Source: Lactobacillus sp. UBA5804 (GTDB lineage: Bacteria; Bacillota; Bacilli; Lactobacillales; Lactobacillaceae). Taken from it: DNA of 26,380 bases. Below, one piece after another: positions 1 to 8,805 of this stretch (positions are counted from its first letter, which is position 1; each line of letters begins with the position of its first letter). Made by a program: the position numbers and the translations under genes. The stretch is taken from contig DIDI01000054.1 in assembly GCA_002418055.1 (NCBI GenBank), forward strand, positions 1-26,380. The letters are read 5' to 3'. The notes under the pieces are model-generated. The model saw only the letters and a program-made list of their open reading frames with translations. It ran no database searches and was not told the DNA's origin.

Positions 1-1773
1 AATTGGAGTAGTCTCAGCTGGGCCAAGGTAGTCGAAATTCAGTCCGGCATCAGCTAATGCCTGCACTAATTTTTGCGCGACGGGCTGAGCGAAATAGGTA
101 GTTAACGATACTGCAATCGTCGTCCCTATTGTAGCGATTGTAGCGAGTTCTTGCACGTCAGCAGCCATAATCTTAGGAAGATTTTTAAACTTTTGACTAA
201 TCAGCTTAGCCGCCTTCGCCCCAACATGATCAATTCCTAAGCCAGTCAGCAGTAATTCGACCGAATTTTGTTTAGAGTGCTCTAAAGCTTGCAACAAGTT
301 CTGAATAGATTTTGCTTTGAAGCGCGGTAACGTACTTAGGTCATCAGCCGTCAGATAATACAAATCAGCGACGTTGCTCACCAGATGCTGGTCGAGCAAC
401 TGCCGTACTAGTTTTGGACCAAGGCCCGCAATATTCATAGCTGGCCGAGAAGCAAAGTGCGTGATACTTTCTTCCACCTGAGCAGGACAAGCCGGATTCA
501 GACAGCGCAAGGCCACTTCACCTTTCAAATGCACCAGTGGCTGCTGGCAAGACGGGCACTTTTCCGGAATAACAGCTGGCTGACTGTCTGCTGGACGCTT
601 AGACAGCACCACCATGGAAATTTCCGGAATAATATCCCCGGCCTTATGCAATTTGACCGTGTCACCAAGCCGCACATCTTTTTGCTGTAGGAGCGTTTGA
701 TTATGTAAAGAAGCTCGTGAAACCGTGGTTCCAGCTAATAGCACGGGGTCCATCACGGCCGTCGGCGTCACCACGCCGGTTCGGCCAATAGTCCAATCTA
801 AACTGCGTACGACCGTTTCACGCTCCTCTGGTGGAAATTTGTAGGCAATTTCCCAGCGGGGTGCTTTAACAGTTGCCCCTAATTGGCTTTGGAGCGCTAA
901 ATCATCAACTTTTAAGACAATCCCGTCAATTCCATAAGAAAGTTGACTACGCTGCGCCGTATAGGCATCAATCAAGGCTATAATATCGGTCATCCGGCTC
1001 AACTGACGACCGGCTGGATTCGTGTGAAACCCGAGTGCTGCCATCCCGGCAATCGCCTCGCGCTGCGTGGTAATATTTGCTGGTGGCTCTACCCACGTAT
1101 AGATAAAGCTGCTCAGCTGGCGCGCTTTGGTAACTTTAGGGTCGAGTTGTCGCAGCGATCCCGCTGCAGCATTACGCGGATTCGCGAAGACCGGCTCTCC
1201 CGCTTCGTCGCGCTGCCGATTAAGCGCTAAAAAGGCTGCCTTCTCCATATAACACTCGCCGCGCACTTCCGTTGTCAGTGGCTGTGGGAGCGTCTGCGGC
1301 ACATCCGCAATATAGCGTACATTGGCGGTAACATCTTCCCCCACACGGCCGTTGCCACGCGTTGAAGCCCGGGTAAGGCGTCCCTTGGTATATTCAAGTG
1401 ACAAGGAGAGACCATCAATTTTGAGCTCGACATGATAAGCTACCGGGCCACCAACCAATTTTTGAATGCGGGCATCAAAAGCTGTTAGCTCGGCTTTTGA
1501 GAAAACGTCCCCCATGGATAACATCGGAATGGGGTGCACCACTTTAGGTAAATCCGATTTAATTTGACCACCGACACGTTGAGTAATCGAATCCGGTGTC
1601 ACTAGCTCTGGAAACTGTGCTTCTAAGGCTAATAAGCGTTCATATCGCTGATCATACAGACTGTCCTCAACCTGCGGAGAATCACGCACATAGTATGCAT
1701 CAGCCCAAGCATTTAACTCTGTCCTTAGCGCTGCTACTTCACTTTTCGCAGCTGCTAATGTTAAGTCTGCCAT
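1..1773 (-). CDS. ligA: NAD+-dependent DNA ligase LigA (3' end cut by window edge)
   Basis: The enzyme seals nicks in DNA using NAD+ during replication and repair. The visible 591 residues begin MADLTLAAAKSEV and contain the adenylation motif KIDG, with the nucleophilic lysine at about residue 118. The segment GRTGVVTPTAVMDPV marks the OB-fold. A four-cysteine zinc finger follows, with CPSC and then CLNPAC, and then the helix-hairpin-helix region. The family is usually about 670-680 residues, so the C-terminal BRCT domain lies beyond position 1. The ATG at 1773 follows a GGAGGGTG ribosome binding site. pcrA ends 28 bases upstream on the same strand, so the two genes form an operon, a common arrangement in Firmicutes. 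Identification is secure. Confidence 0.97.
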   Translation of the reverse strand, partial: MADLTLAAAKSEVAALRTELNAWADAYYVRDSPQVEDSLYDQRYERLLALEAQFPELVTPDSITQRVGGQIKSDLPKVVHPIPMLSMGDVFSKAELTAFDARIQKLVGGPVAYHVELKIDGLSLSLEYTKGRLTRASTRGNGRVGEDVTANVRYIADVPQTLPQPLTTEVRGECYMEKAAFLALNRQRDEAGEPVFANPRNAAAGSLRQLDPKVTKARQLSSFIYTWVEPPANITTQREAIAGMAALGFHTNPAGRQLSRMTDIIALIDAYTAQRSQLSYGIDGIVLKVDDLALQSQLGATVKAPRWEIAYKFPPEERETVVRSLDWTIGRTGVVTPTAVMDPVLLAGTTVSRASLHNQTLLQQKDVRLGDTVKLHKAGDIIPEISMVVLSKRPADSQPAVIPEKCPSCQQPLVHLKGEVALRCLNPACPAQVEESITHFASRPAMNIAGLGPKLVRQLLDQHLVSNVADLYYLTADDLSTLPRFKAKSIQNLLQALEHSKQNSVELLLTGLGIDHVGAKAAKLISQKFKNLPKIMAADVQELATIATIGTTIAVSLTTYFAQPVAQKLVQALADAGLNFDYLGPAETTPI

Positions 1774-1801
1774 ATTTTTGCACCCTCCTTTGAACCGCTG
1801 G

Positions 1802-4036
1802 TCACAACCGCTTAATTGGGGCAAAGGCCGCTAATAGCCGTTTAATGCCTTTACCAGAAAAAGCAATATCAAGCTCCATATCTTCACCGCTACCTGTGAC
1901 CTTGGTCACAACCCCGCGCCCCCAAGCCTTATGCGCCACCTGATCCCCAATTTGCCAACCTTTTTTCTCAGCACCAACGGCACCAGCTGCTGGTTTAGCC
2001 GTATAGACTTGCGCTTCTGCGCGCTCTGTGGCACGCGCAAACGGTGCACTCATGCTTTGGAACGTGTTATTTGGATGCGGCGCACTAAGCTGTTTCAAAT
2101 CAGCTGCATCAATCTCGCTCACAAACCGTGATTGTGGATTATTCTGAATCCGGCCGTACAGCATCCGTGAATAAGCACTGGTCATATACAAGACTTGCCT
2201 TGCCCGCGTGATGCCAACATAAGCTAACCGACGCTCTTCTTCAAGTTCACTCTCATCCATCAAGCTCCGTGATAGTGGAAATAAGCCATCTTCCATCCCT
2301 ACCAAAAAGACCACTGGAAATTCGAGTCCTTTAGCAGCATGTAACGTCATCAGTGCCACTTGATTATCATCTTCGGCCAAATCATCCTGATCACTGAGCA
2401 GTGAGACTTCTGCTAAAAAATCGGTTAACGGCGTCGACGTTTCATCGCCGCTAGCTTCATAATGATCATCAAAGCGCTTCGTAACGGTCATAAATTCGTC
2501 TAAGTTTTCCAAACGGGTATCGGCTTCAATGGTGTGCTCTGCTTTAAGCGCATCGATATAACCAAAATCTGCTAGCAACTTGGCCGTTAAGCCCGTGACC
2601 GTATGATTCTGAGCAAAAGTAACCGCATCATGTAATTTATAACCAAAGTCGGCTAGCTTGGCTGCAGCACGAACATTGACTGCCGAATTCGCAATATTAT
2701 CCATTGCGATGAGCGTTGAATAATGATTTTCGGCCGCAAACGCACTAAAGCGGTCCACACTAGAAGCGCCAATACCACGCTTAGGGACATTAATAATCCG
2801 GTTGAGACTCATGCTATCGGCTGGGTTAGCCACTAACCGCAAATAAGCCATCACATCTTTAATTTCTTTACGGTCGTAGAACTTATGTCCACCGACAATT
2901 TGATAAGGTAAATTTGACTTAACAAAAGCTTCTTCGACTGAACGTGATTGCGCGTTGGTCCGATAAAGTACAGCAAAATCGCGGTACTCACGGTGCTGCT
3001 CAGCAACTTGTGCTTGAATCTGGGCAATAATGAAATGTGCCTCATCATCCCCGCTCTGAGCCTGATAATACCGGACCTGTTCACCATCGCCTTGGTCTGT
3101 CCACAATTTTTTCGCGTTACGATGTTGATTGTGAGCAATGACGGCATTGGCAGCGCGCAAAATGTGACCAGTCGAACGGTAATTCTGCTCCAACTTCACC
3201 GTTTTAACACCGGCACTGCGGTAATCTTTTTCAAAATTGAGGATATTCTCCATATTGGCACCGCGCCAACCATAAATCGATTGATCAGCATCCCCGACGA
3301 CACAAATATTGTGATACTTCTTAGCCAATAAATGGCAAAGTTCGTATTGCGCTTGATTGGTATCTTGATATTCATCCACCAAGATATATTGGAACTTATC
3401 TTGATAATAAGCCAGCACTGCCGGTTCTTGTTTAAAGAGCACCAATGTCTGCATAATCAGGTCATCAAAGTCCATAATCTGACCTTGGAAAAGGCGACGC
3501 TGGTACTGCTCATAAATTTTGGCAGTTATTTTTTCTAACGGACTATTGGCCGTTTGGGCAAAAGCTTGCGGAGTTAGCAAGGCATTTTTAGCATTCGAAA
3601 TCAGTGACAAAATCCCCCGCGGATCGTACTGCTTCGGGTTAATATTCAAATCTTTTTCGATATGTTTAACCAAAGTCAGCTGTTCAGCTGAGTCCGCAAT
3701 CGAAAAATTATGGCTATAACGAATTTTATCTGCATCACGGCGTAAAATTCGAACACAGAGCGCATGGAACGTCGACATCCAAATGTTGCCAGCTGCCGCA
3801 CCCAAAAGTTGTGCTTCACGCTCACGCATTTCACTAGCCGCCTTATTGGTAAAGGTAATGGCTAAAATATGCCATGGGGCAATGCCATTTTCTTCAACCA
3901 AATAAGCAATGCGGCGTGTTAGGACCGAAGTCTTACCTGATCCGGCGCCAGCAACGACCAGTAACGGCCCCTCAGTGGCCTGTACTGCTTCACTTTGCTG
4001 CGGATTTAATCCTGCTAAAATTGCTTCTTTCGACAT
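1802..4036 (-). CDS. pcrA: ATP-dependent DNA helicase PcrA (UvrD/Rep family)
   Basis: Superfamily 1A 3'-5' helicase acting in DNA repair, plasmid rolling-circle replication and removal of RecA. The product is 744 residues, normal for PcrA. Visible motifs are the Walker A AGAGSGKT (about residues 29-36), Walker B LVDEYQDTN, VVGDADQSIYGWRGA, QNYRSTGHIL, and the late motif LHAAKGLEFPVVFLVGMEDG. A short C-terminal domain resembling the PcrA Tudor-like tail ends the protein (GDQVAHKAWGRGVVTKV). An in-frame ATG exists 24 bases upstream at 4060, but the ATG at 4036 has GAGGGGAAGC just before it, so 4036 is preferred. It is the first gene of the pcrA-ligA operon. Confidence 0.97.
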   Translation of the reverse strand: MSKEAILAGLNPQQSEAVQATEGPLLVVAGAGSGKTSVLTRRIAYLVEENGIAPWHILAITFTNKAASEMREREAQLLGAAAGNIWMSTFHALCVRILRRDADKIRYSHNFSIADSAEQLTLVKHIEKDLNINPKQYDPRGILSLISNAKNALLTPQAFAQTANSPLEKITAKIYEQYQRRLFQGQIMDFDDLIMQTLVLFKQEPAVLAYYQDKFQYILVDEYQDTNQAQYELCHLLAKKYHNICVVGDADQSIYGWRGANMENILNFEKDYRSAGVKTVKLEQNYRSTGHILRAANAVIAHNQHRNAKKLWTDQGDGEQVRYYQAQSGDDEAHFIIAQIQAQVAEQHREYRDFAVLYRTNAQSRSVEEAFVKSNLPYQIVGGHKFYDRKEIKDVMAYLRLVANPADSMSLNRIINVPKRGIGASSVDRFSAFAAENHYSTLIAMDNIANSAVNVRAAAKLADFGYKLHDAVTFAQNHTVTGLTAKLLADFGYIDALKAEHTIEADTRLENLDEFMTVTKRFDDHYEASGDETSTPLTDFLAEVSLLSDQDDLAEDDNQVALMTLHAAKGLEFPVVFLVGMEDGLFPLSRSLMDESELEEERRLAYVGITRARQVLYMTSAYSRMLYGRIQNNPQSRFVSEIDAADLKQLSAPHPNNTFQSMSAPFARATERAEAQVYTAKPAAGAVGAEKKGWQIGDQVAHKAWGRGVVTKVTGSGEDMELDIAFSGKGIKRLLAAFAPIKRL

Positions 4037-4072
4037 CTTGCTTCCCCTCACCAAACTCACGATAACTCATTT

Positions 4073-4081
4073 ATTATAACA
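4073..4081 (-). promoter_or_regulatory. Extended -10 promoter candidate for pcrA-ligA
   Basis: On the minus strand TG-T-TATAAT reads as a perfect extended -10 element about 35 bases upstream of the pcrA start. No good -35 is visible because that region is occupied by the preceding gene's terminator. Confidence 0.5.
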
Positions 4082-4124
4082 AAAAAGCCGCTCACTCCTC
4101 TAACAAGATGAGTAGACCTGGCTA
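4082..4124 (-). terminator. Candidate intrinsic terminator after the GH73 gene
   Basis: Just after the stop at 4127 the minus strand can pair GCC with GGC and ACTC with GAGT around an AT-rich loop, followed by TTTTTTG. The stem is interrupted, so strength is uncertain. Confidence 0.45.
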
Positions 4125-4126
4125 TT

Positions 4127-4768
4127 TTATCGATCATATTTTACTAAATCATACTGTTCAATAAGACGAATGAGCTTATCCGCATAATCAGGGTCGGTCG
4201 CATACCCATCCTGCACCAAAGCCTTAGCCTGTTGCTGGTAACCTCTAGCGGCTAACACATGACGATATTGCTGCGGATTCCAAGTCGTCCCCGATTGAAA
4301 TAACCGAGCATGGGCCCGAATCGCGGCATCATAAGAATCGTAAATTTGAAACCGCGCCTTAATTGTTACCCAGCTGCCATTACGATATTCTTGAGTGCTC
4401 ATTACGGCCGAGGTATTAGGATTAAAACCTTTAACACCAAACAAGTTATTGTACTTTTGAGATAGACTGCTTTGCCCATAATTACTTTCAAGACAAGCTT
4501 GCGCAATCGTGATGCTCGGAAGTAGTTGATAGCTCTTATCTACCCGAGCCGCAATAGGACCAATTTTGCGAATAAACGCTTTCCGCTGCCGAATCAACTT
4601 CAGCGCCGCTTCACGTTTAACGGCTTCCGCCTCTTGAATCTGCTGGGTCTGAATTGCTTGCCGGCGATAATAATGAAACGCCACAAATGCCGTCATCAAG
4701 ACACACAAAATCGCAAAAACTTTAACAATCGTTAAAATGCTTTTGGAAACTTTTGAACGTCGGGCCAT
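4127..4768 (-). CDS. Membrane-anchored GH73 glucosaminidase (peptidoglycan hydrolase)
   Basis: Predicted to cleave N-acetylglucosamine linkages in peptidoglycan. The 213-residue protein has a basic N-terminus and one hydrophobic segment at about residues 11-31, then a charged helix, then a glucosaminidase (GH73/LytG-like) domain from about residue 65 to the end. The segment ITIAQACLESNYGQS holds the likely catalytic Glu94. NNLFGVKG and ARFQIYDSYDAAIRAHA are typical of the fold. The membrane segment is uncleaved in appearance, so the enzyme probably stays tethered and faces the wall. There are no LysM or SH3 cell-wall-binding repeats. AAGGA lies seven bases before the ATG. It is a single gene between tRNA-Leu and pcrA. 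Confidence 0.88.
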   Translation of the reverse strand: MARRSKVSKSILTIVKVFAILCVLMTAFVAFHYYRRQAIQTQQIQEAEAVKREAALKLIRQRKAFIRKIGPIAARVDKSYQLLPSITIAQACLESNYGQSSLSQKYNNLFGVKGFNPNTSAVMSTQEYRNGSWVTIKARFQIYDSYDAAIRAHARLFQSGTTWNPQQYRHVLAARGYQQQAKALVQDGYATDPDYADKLIRLIEQYDLVKYDR

Positions 4769-4814
4769 TGTACCATCCTTTGGCCAGTGCGAGGCACTGT
4801 TAAAAAATTATAAT

Positions 4815-4842
4815 CAAAAAAGCCGCTACTAGCGCGACTTTC
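4815..4842 (-). terminator. Intrinsic terminator of tRNA-Leu
   Basis: On the minus strand AGTCGC pairs with GCGGCT (one G-U) around a short loop and is followed by TTTTTTG, a few bases after the tRNA 3' end. Confidence 0.8.
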
Positions 4843-4849
4843 CTGCTAA

Positions 4850-4934
4850 TGCGGGCGAGAAGACTCGAACTTCCACGATCTAAAGCGATCACAAGATCCT
4901 TAGTCTTGCGCGTCTGCCATTCCGCCACGCCCGC
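4850..4934 (-). tRNA. tRNA-Leu (anticodon AAG)
   Basis: An 85-base tRNA on the minus strand. The acceptor stem GCGGGCG pairs with CGCCCGC, with discriminator A. The anticodon arm CAAGA-CTAAGGA-TCTTG places AAG at positions 34-36. The long variable arm with GATC/GATC pairing is typical of leucine tRNAs, and the T-arm has GTTCGAGTC. CCA is not encoded. Confidence 0.95.
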
Positions 4935-4945
4935 ATAACAATACC

Positions 4946-4974
4946 ATGTTAGCTCAAATTGATATTTTAGGCAA
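4946..4974 (-). promoter_or_regulatory. Promoter of tRNA-Leu
   Basis: Minus-strand TTGCCT, a 17-base spacer, then TAACAT, ending 11 bases before the tRNA 5' end. TTGCCT also serves as the -35 of the tRNA-Tyr promoter further along. Confidence 0.65.
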
Positions 4975-4991
4975 GTCTTTTTTCAGTTAAC

Positions 4992-5456
4992 TTAAGCCGA
5001 TTGAGGTCGCCTGAGTAGCTGCAAATGACCATGACAACGACCACAGCTGTAGCGTCTGGTGTTAATCCGCCGCACGCGATCATAATGACAGCCACAGCTC
5101 AGGCACTGATAATGATAACGGCGCATTTGGGGATGATACAGTCCCAGCGCTGGTGCATAGCGACTGCCGCCTACTTGGGCTAGTAAAGTCTTAAACGCCT
5201 GGCTACGGTGCTCATAAGGCTGCCCACTACAGTGTAAATGATAATGACAGAGCTCGTGCTTAATAATCCCAATGAGGGCCATCCGCTGCTCCGGAACCAG
5301 ATAATGCGCATTAAATTCAAGATGATGATCACTTAACAAATAGCGGCCACCGGTCGTACGCAGACGTGAGTTAATCTTTACCCAGTGGTTAAATGGTCGG
5401 TGGAAAGTTTGCAGCGACACCTGCTCCACTAACGCTTGCAACTCCTGCTCAGTCAT
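4992..5456 (-). CDS. SprT-like zinc metalloprotein
   Basis: A 154-residue SprT-like protein of the kind found in Bacillus and lactobacilli. It carries KHELCHYHLH, an HExxH zinc-protease signature with His67, Glu68 and His71, and a C-terminal zinc ribbon with CLSC (about 118-121) and CGRC (about 138-141). The family resembles the protease domain of eukaryotic Spartan, but the function of the bacterial members is not established. The ATG at 5456 overlaps the stop of the preceding glycosyltransferase by eight bases and has no clear ribosome binding site, so translational coupling is likely. It is the last gene of the surface-glycan operon. Confidence 0.88.
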   Translation of the reverse strand: MTEQELQALVEQVSLQTFHRPFNHWVKINSRLRTTGGRYLLSDHHLEFNAHYLVPEQRMALIGIIKHELCHYHLHCSGQPYEHRSQAFKTLLAQVGGSRYAPALGLYHPQMRRYHYQCLSCGCHYDRVRRINTRRYSCGRCHGHLQLLRRPQSA

Positions 5457-6147
5457 GACGGACTAGTTTCTGATACCAGCCGGCTGCCTGCGGCGTATTG
5501 AGGTGTTGTTTCAGCCAAATGACCAGCTGATGACGCAAAGACTGGCAACCCAGCCAAGTCCCAGCAAATAAATGGATGGTCTTCGATTGGCGACTCGGGT
5601 TACACAAAATGCTATCTGGATAAACATGTAGGCCATTTGATAAAACCTGTTCGTGATTCCCAGTAGTTAAGCCGCTGCGCTGGGCAATCTCTGTCACAGA
5701 TAAGCTGTTGACACCCGCCATCGGATCAGCCGGATCAAAGTGAAAATCCAAATGCTGATAACCGTCTAGAATCGCCTTAATAAAGCTGTTCCCCGCTTCA
5801 GCCCCAATAATTGCGGCTGATAAATAGGTGGCATTTTCAAAGCCAATAAATGCTTGATTGGCTAACAACGGATCAAGCTGCGCCAAGACCCGGACATCAG
5901 TATCTAAATAAATACCACCCTCTTCAAATAAGACCCGGGCACGAATATAATCAGACACAAAGGCCCACTTTTTAGCACGATAAGCTTGCTCAATATAAGC
6001 ATTCTCATGCATATCAAAGTTATGTTCATTCCACTCAATGATTTCATAGTCTGGTAGCCGGCGCCGCCAAGTCTTCAAACAGGACTGAATTAAGCTTGAC
6101 TTGGGCTGGCGTCCTACCCAGACATAATGAATTTTTTTAGGAATCAT
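5449..6147 (-). CDS. DXD-motif glycosyltransferase (GT32-like)
   Basis: Predicted cytoplasmic sugar transferase for a capsular or wall polymer. The 232-residue product opens IPKKIHYVWVGRQP and carries FEEGGIYLDTDVRVL, the DXD sugar-nucleotide/metal site (Asp82 and Asp84) typical of the Gly_transf_sug family related to Och1 and capsular polysaccharide synthesis proteins. Donor and acceptor cannot be told from sequence. Its ATG overlaps the flippase stop by four bases (ATGA), and it overlaps the SprT-like gene at its own end. Such compact overlap indicates a coordinated operon with the flippase and the CDP-glycerol transferase. Confidence 0.88.
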   Translation of the reverse strand: MIPKKIHYVWVGRQPKSSLIQSCLKTWRRRLPDYEIIEWNEHNFDMHENAYIEQAYRAKKWAFVSDYIRARVLFEEGGIYLDTDVRVLAQLDPLLANQAFIGFENATYLSAAIIGAEAGNSFIKAILDGYQHLDFHFDPADPMAGVNSLSVTEIAQRSGLTTGNHEQVLSNGLHVYPDSILCNPSRQSKTIHLFAGTWLGCQSLRHQLVIWLKQHLNTPQAAGWYQKLVRHD

Positions 6148-7580
6148 CGTTGCACCCGCTTTCGTATTTTTTCGATAAATTGCGCTACATCATGATTAAA
6201 ATCGAGTGGACAAGACCACATCAAACCTAGATAACAAACAAGCATCACAATCGTCCTCAGTCCCATGTTCAGGACTGCCGCTTGAAAGCAGGTAGGCCAG
6301 AAAAGTCCGACAACCAACGTCACGGATGCAACCAACAGGTAATAAGGAATATCGTGGAACAGCTGGCGAAAATGATAACCAGCCCGCACAATCCAGATGC
6401 GCAAGACCATGACTACAAATTCTGTCACTAAAATCGCCACCATGGCACCAGCTGCGCCATAAGTGCCATCAAGTAACACAGCTAGTAGCAACTCAAGGAT
6501 GGCACCAATCACCACTGGAACGGCATATTCTTTATCTAGTTTATTCGCCAAAGCATACTGATTAGCAAAGACGCCACCCACCGGAATCAGAATGATCGTC
6601 AAGCTGAAATAGGCCATTAACGGTGTCATCGGAATAAATTTTGCCCCGAAGAAAAATGGCACAAAGGCCGCGGTATTGGCTATCACAATGACGGCAAACA
6701 AACTTCCTAGCATGACCGTAACCTCGAGGGACTTCTTCAGTACCAGTTGTTGAGCACGTTTACCTTGAGCAGCCATCTTCGGCATAAGGACAATCGAAAT
6801 ACTCGTAATCACACCCAAGATCATGTTGGAAATGCGCTGCGAATTATCATAAAAGGCTACTTGCGTCGCCCCACTGAAAAGGCCCAAAATCGGTTTATCG
6901 AGTGAAGTGTAAATTTGGGTAGCAATCTGAGGAATCATCAAGGTCGCAATTGCTTTGGTGGTCGGCTTGAACTGGTAGAAATGCCAGGTCGGTCGTCCGA
7001 CATAACGGTGGATATCAACCCAAAAAACGAGCGAGCCGAGCATCGTGGTAAGCGACATAATAAGTAAATATTTCCACAAATCGGCGGGGCTTTTAACTAA
7101 TAGCAAAATCAGTACGACACTAGTGAGCTTAACCGCCGTATTCCGTAGTACGACACGGCCAAAGTCGGCGAGCCCTTGGAAAAACCAGGAAATATCAACC
7201 TGAGCAGAAATCAGAAATGGCACCATCAGCAAGATTTCTTGCCAATATTGCACCCGAAATACCAGTGCCACGACAATTGTTAAACTAATGGTAATGAGAC
7301 CAGCAAGCGCCTGATAGTACCATAAGCCCCAAAAAGCTTGACTGACTTCGCCGGGTGCCCCAAAGGTCTGCAAACGTGAAATGGTCCGGCTCCCAATATA
7401 GGTTAGAGACAGAATGCAAAGCACCATCAAAAATTGCATGGTATTATTAACACTCGCATAGACCCCATAAGTTTCCGGTCCCAAAGTCCGCGCTAAATAA
7501 GGCACCGTAATGAGCGGTACTAGTACCAAAAACAGTTGATAAATCGCATTATAAAAAATGTTTAACAGCGTTCGTTTCAC
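6144..7580 (-). CDS. Wzx-like polysaccharide flippase (MOP superfamily)
   Basis: Predicted to flip lipid-linked oligosaccharide units across the membrane. The 478-residue protein is hydrophobic throughout, with about 12-14 predicted membrane segments. Its N-terminus (NIFYNAIYQLFLVLVPLITV, then PYLARTLGPETYGVYAS) is characteristic of Gram-positive RfbX/Wzx-type repeat-unit transporters. The start codon is GTG, overlapping the upstream gene's TGA stop (GTGA). Located between a glycerophosphotransferase and a glycosyltransferase, it probably exports their product. No Wzy-type polymerase is present in the window. Confidence 0.9.
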   Translation of the reverse strand: MKRTLLNIFYNAIYQLFLVLVPLITVPYLARTLGPETYGVYASVNNTMQFLMVLCILSLTYIGSRTISRLQTFGAPGEVSQAFWGLWYYQALAGLITISLTIVVALVFRVQYWQEILLMVPFLISAQVDISWFFQGLADFGRVVLRNTAVKLTSVVLILLLVKSPADLWKYLLIMSLTTMLGSLVFWVDIHRYVGRPTWHFYQFKPTTKAIATLMIPQIATQIYTSLDKPILGLFSGATQVAFYDNSQRISNMILGVITSISIVLMPKMAAQGKRAQQLVLKKSLEVTVMLGSLFAVIVIANTAAFVPFFFGAKFIPMTPLMAYFSLTIILIPVGGVFANQYALANKLDKEYAVPVVIGAILELLLAVLLDGTYGAAGAMVAILVTEFVVMVLRIWIVRAGYHFRQLFHDIPYYLLVASVTLVVGLFWPTCFQAAVLNMGLRTIVMLVCYLGLMWSCPLDFNHDVAQFIEKIRKRVQR

Positions 7581-8725
7581 ATTGCCCTCGTCATATAGTC
7601 AAAAATTCGCTGACAACTATCACCACTCACTTGTTGGGTCAGCTTTCGCCACTGCTGACGCTGCTGCTGGTAAGCTGGGCTAGCTAATTGCCCCAAGGCC
7701 GCAATCAGCGCAGCTTGTGAGTCAACTTTGATGCCAGGAGTCACTTGCTCATATGGACCCATTAATAAACCACGCGTTTGCTGATAAGCTGGCAATAAAT
7801 TGGTCACAAACACGAGTGGCCGATCCAGTAATAAATAATCGAAATAAACCGATGAAAAATCGGTGATTAAAAAGTCAGTCGATCCCAAGATTTCATATAA
7901 ATCCAGTTGCGCCTGCGATAACCATTCCTGATCTAACACGGCAATATGTGAATAGCTGCTAGCTAGTGGGGCTAATAAGCGCTGTTCATAGGGATGCAGT
8001 TTAACAATCAAATATTGGTGTCGTCCTGCTAGTGCTTGGTTGAGGTCATCCAATTGACCATCGGAGAAAGCAAAAAAGTTGCCTGCCTGCAGCTGTTTCA
8101 GAAGTTGTGCTTGAGCAAGTTCATAGCGAAATGTCGGTAAATAAATACCTAGCTGGGCACTAGCATCCGTCACTCCAAATAAGTCCGCTAGCAATTCTGC
8201 CTTGGTCTTAGCGGGATGCTGCAAGGCATCTAAGCGAGGGAAACCTAGCTTTTGATACTTATGCGTTTCAATCCCCATACAACTGGACATCAACGTCTCG
8301 TAAAGATCGCTACTTGAGCTAACGACGTCTGCAGTTCGATGCCACAAGCGTTCATTGCGTTGATTGTCACGTCGCTTCGTATTATTCGCCATCGTCCCCA
8401 TCCGTTTGAGCGGAATCCCATGCCAAAACTGAATATTAAGCTGATGCCGTTTTACCTTGAATGGCTGATGGGTCGTGATGACGTAGCGGGCTGCCGCAAT
8501 CCGCTGCCAGGTTGCCAATGATAAATGTGAAGATGGCCAAGGTTCAACCAAAGTCGTTTGATATTCGGGATGATGTAATTGAAGCCATTTATAAAACAAA
8601 TAACCATTTGAGCCAGAACGGCCAGCACCATTTAAAATCACGATGGCATTAGTTTCCATTCCAGTAAAAATACAGTAGAATTTCATTACTGTCAAATAAA
8701 GTCGAAACAAAAAGTTTTTCATCAT
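7577..8725 (-). CDS. CDP-glycerol glycerophosphotransferase (TagB/TagF family, single domain)
   Basis: Transfers glycerol phosphate from CDP-glycerol to a lipid-linked acceptor in teichoic acid or substituted polysaccharide synthesis. The 382-residue length fits the Glyphos_transf domain alone. Motifs seen are QFWHGIPLKRMG (His102), VKLHPYEQ (His244-Pro245) and TDFSSVYFDYLLLDRP (about 288-303), all family hallmarks. The hydrophobic N-terminus (about 4-21) may help membrane association. The size favours a TagB-type primase over a TagF polymerase, but sequence alone does not decide. The substrate would come from TagD at 15987. Two adjacent ATG codons are possible starts; upstream AGAAAGAAT is a weak ribosome binding site. 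Confidence 0.88.
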   Translation of the reverse strand: MMKNFLFRLYLTVMKFYCIFTGMETNAIVILNGAGRSGSNGYLFYKWLQLHHPEYQTTLVEPWPSSHLSLATWQRIAAARYVITTHQPFKVKRHQLNIQFWHGIPLKRMGTMANNTKRRDNQRNERLWHRTADVVSSSSDLYETLMSSCMGIETHKYQKLGFPRLDALQHPAKTKAELLADLFGVTDASAQLGIYLPTFRYELAQAQLLKQLQAGNFFAFSDGQLDDLNQALAGRHQYLIVKLHPYEQRLLAPLASSYSHIAVLDQEWLSQAQLDLYEILGSTDFLITDFSSVYFDYLLLDRPLVFVTNLLPAYQQTRGLLMGPYEQVTPGIKVDSQAALIAALGQLASPAYQQQRQQWRKLTQQVSGDSCQRIFDYMTRAM

Positions 8726-8769
8726 TAATTCTTTCTATCCCTATCAATCTCTTACTCATAAGCGTACCA

Positions 8770-8800
8770 AAAAAAGTCTGAGCTCGCTCAGACTTTTTAT
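8770..8800 (-). terminator. Strong intrinsic terminator after the P-type ATPase
   Basis: AAAAGTCTGAGC and GCTCAGACTTTT form a near-perfect stem with T-runs on both sides. It ends the ATPase transcript and isolates the downstream glycan operon. Confidence 0.9.
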
Positions 8801-8805
8801 TAATT

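Noticed and set aside
7577..8725. Naming the glycerophosphotransferase TagF
   Set aside because: The protein has only the single catalytic domain with a short N-terminal part; TagF polymerases are generally longer.
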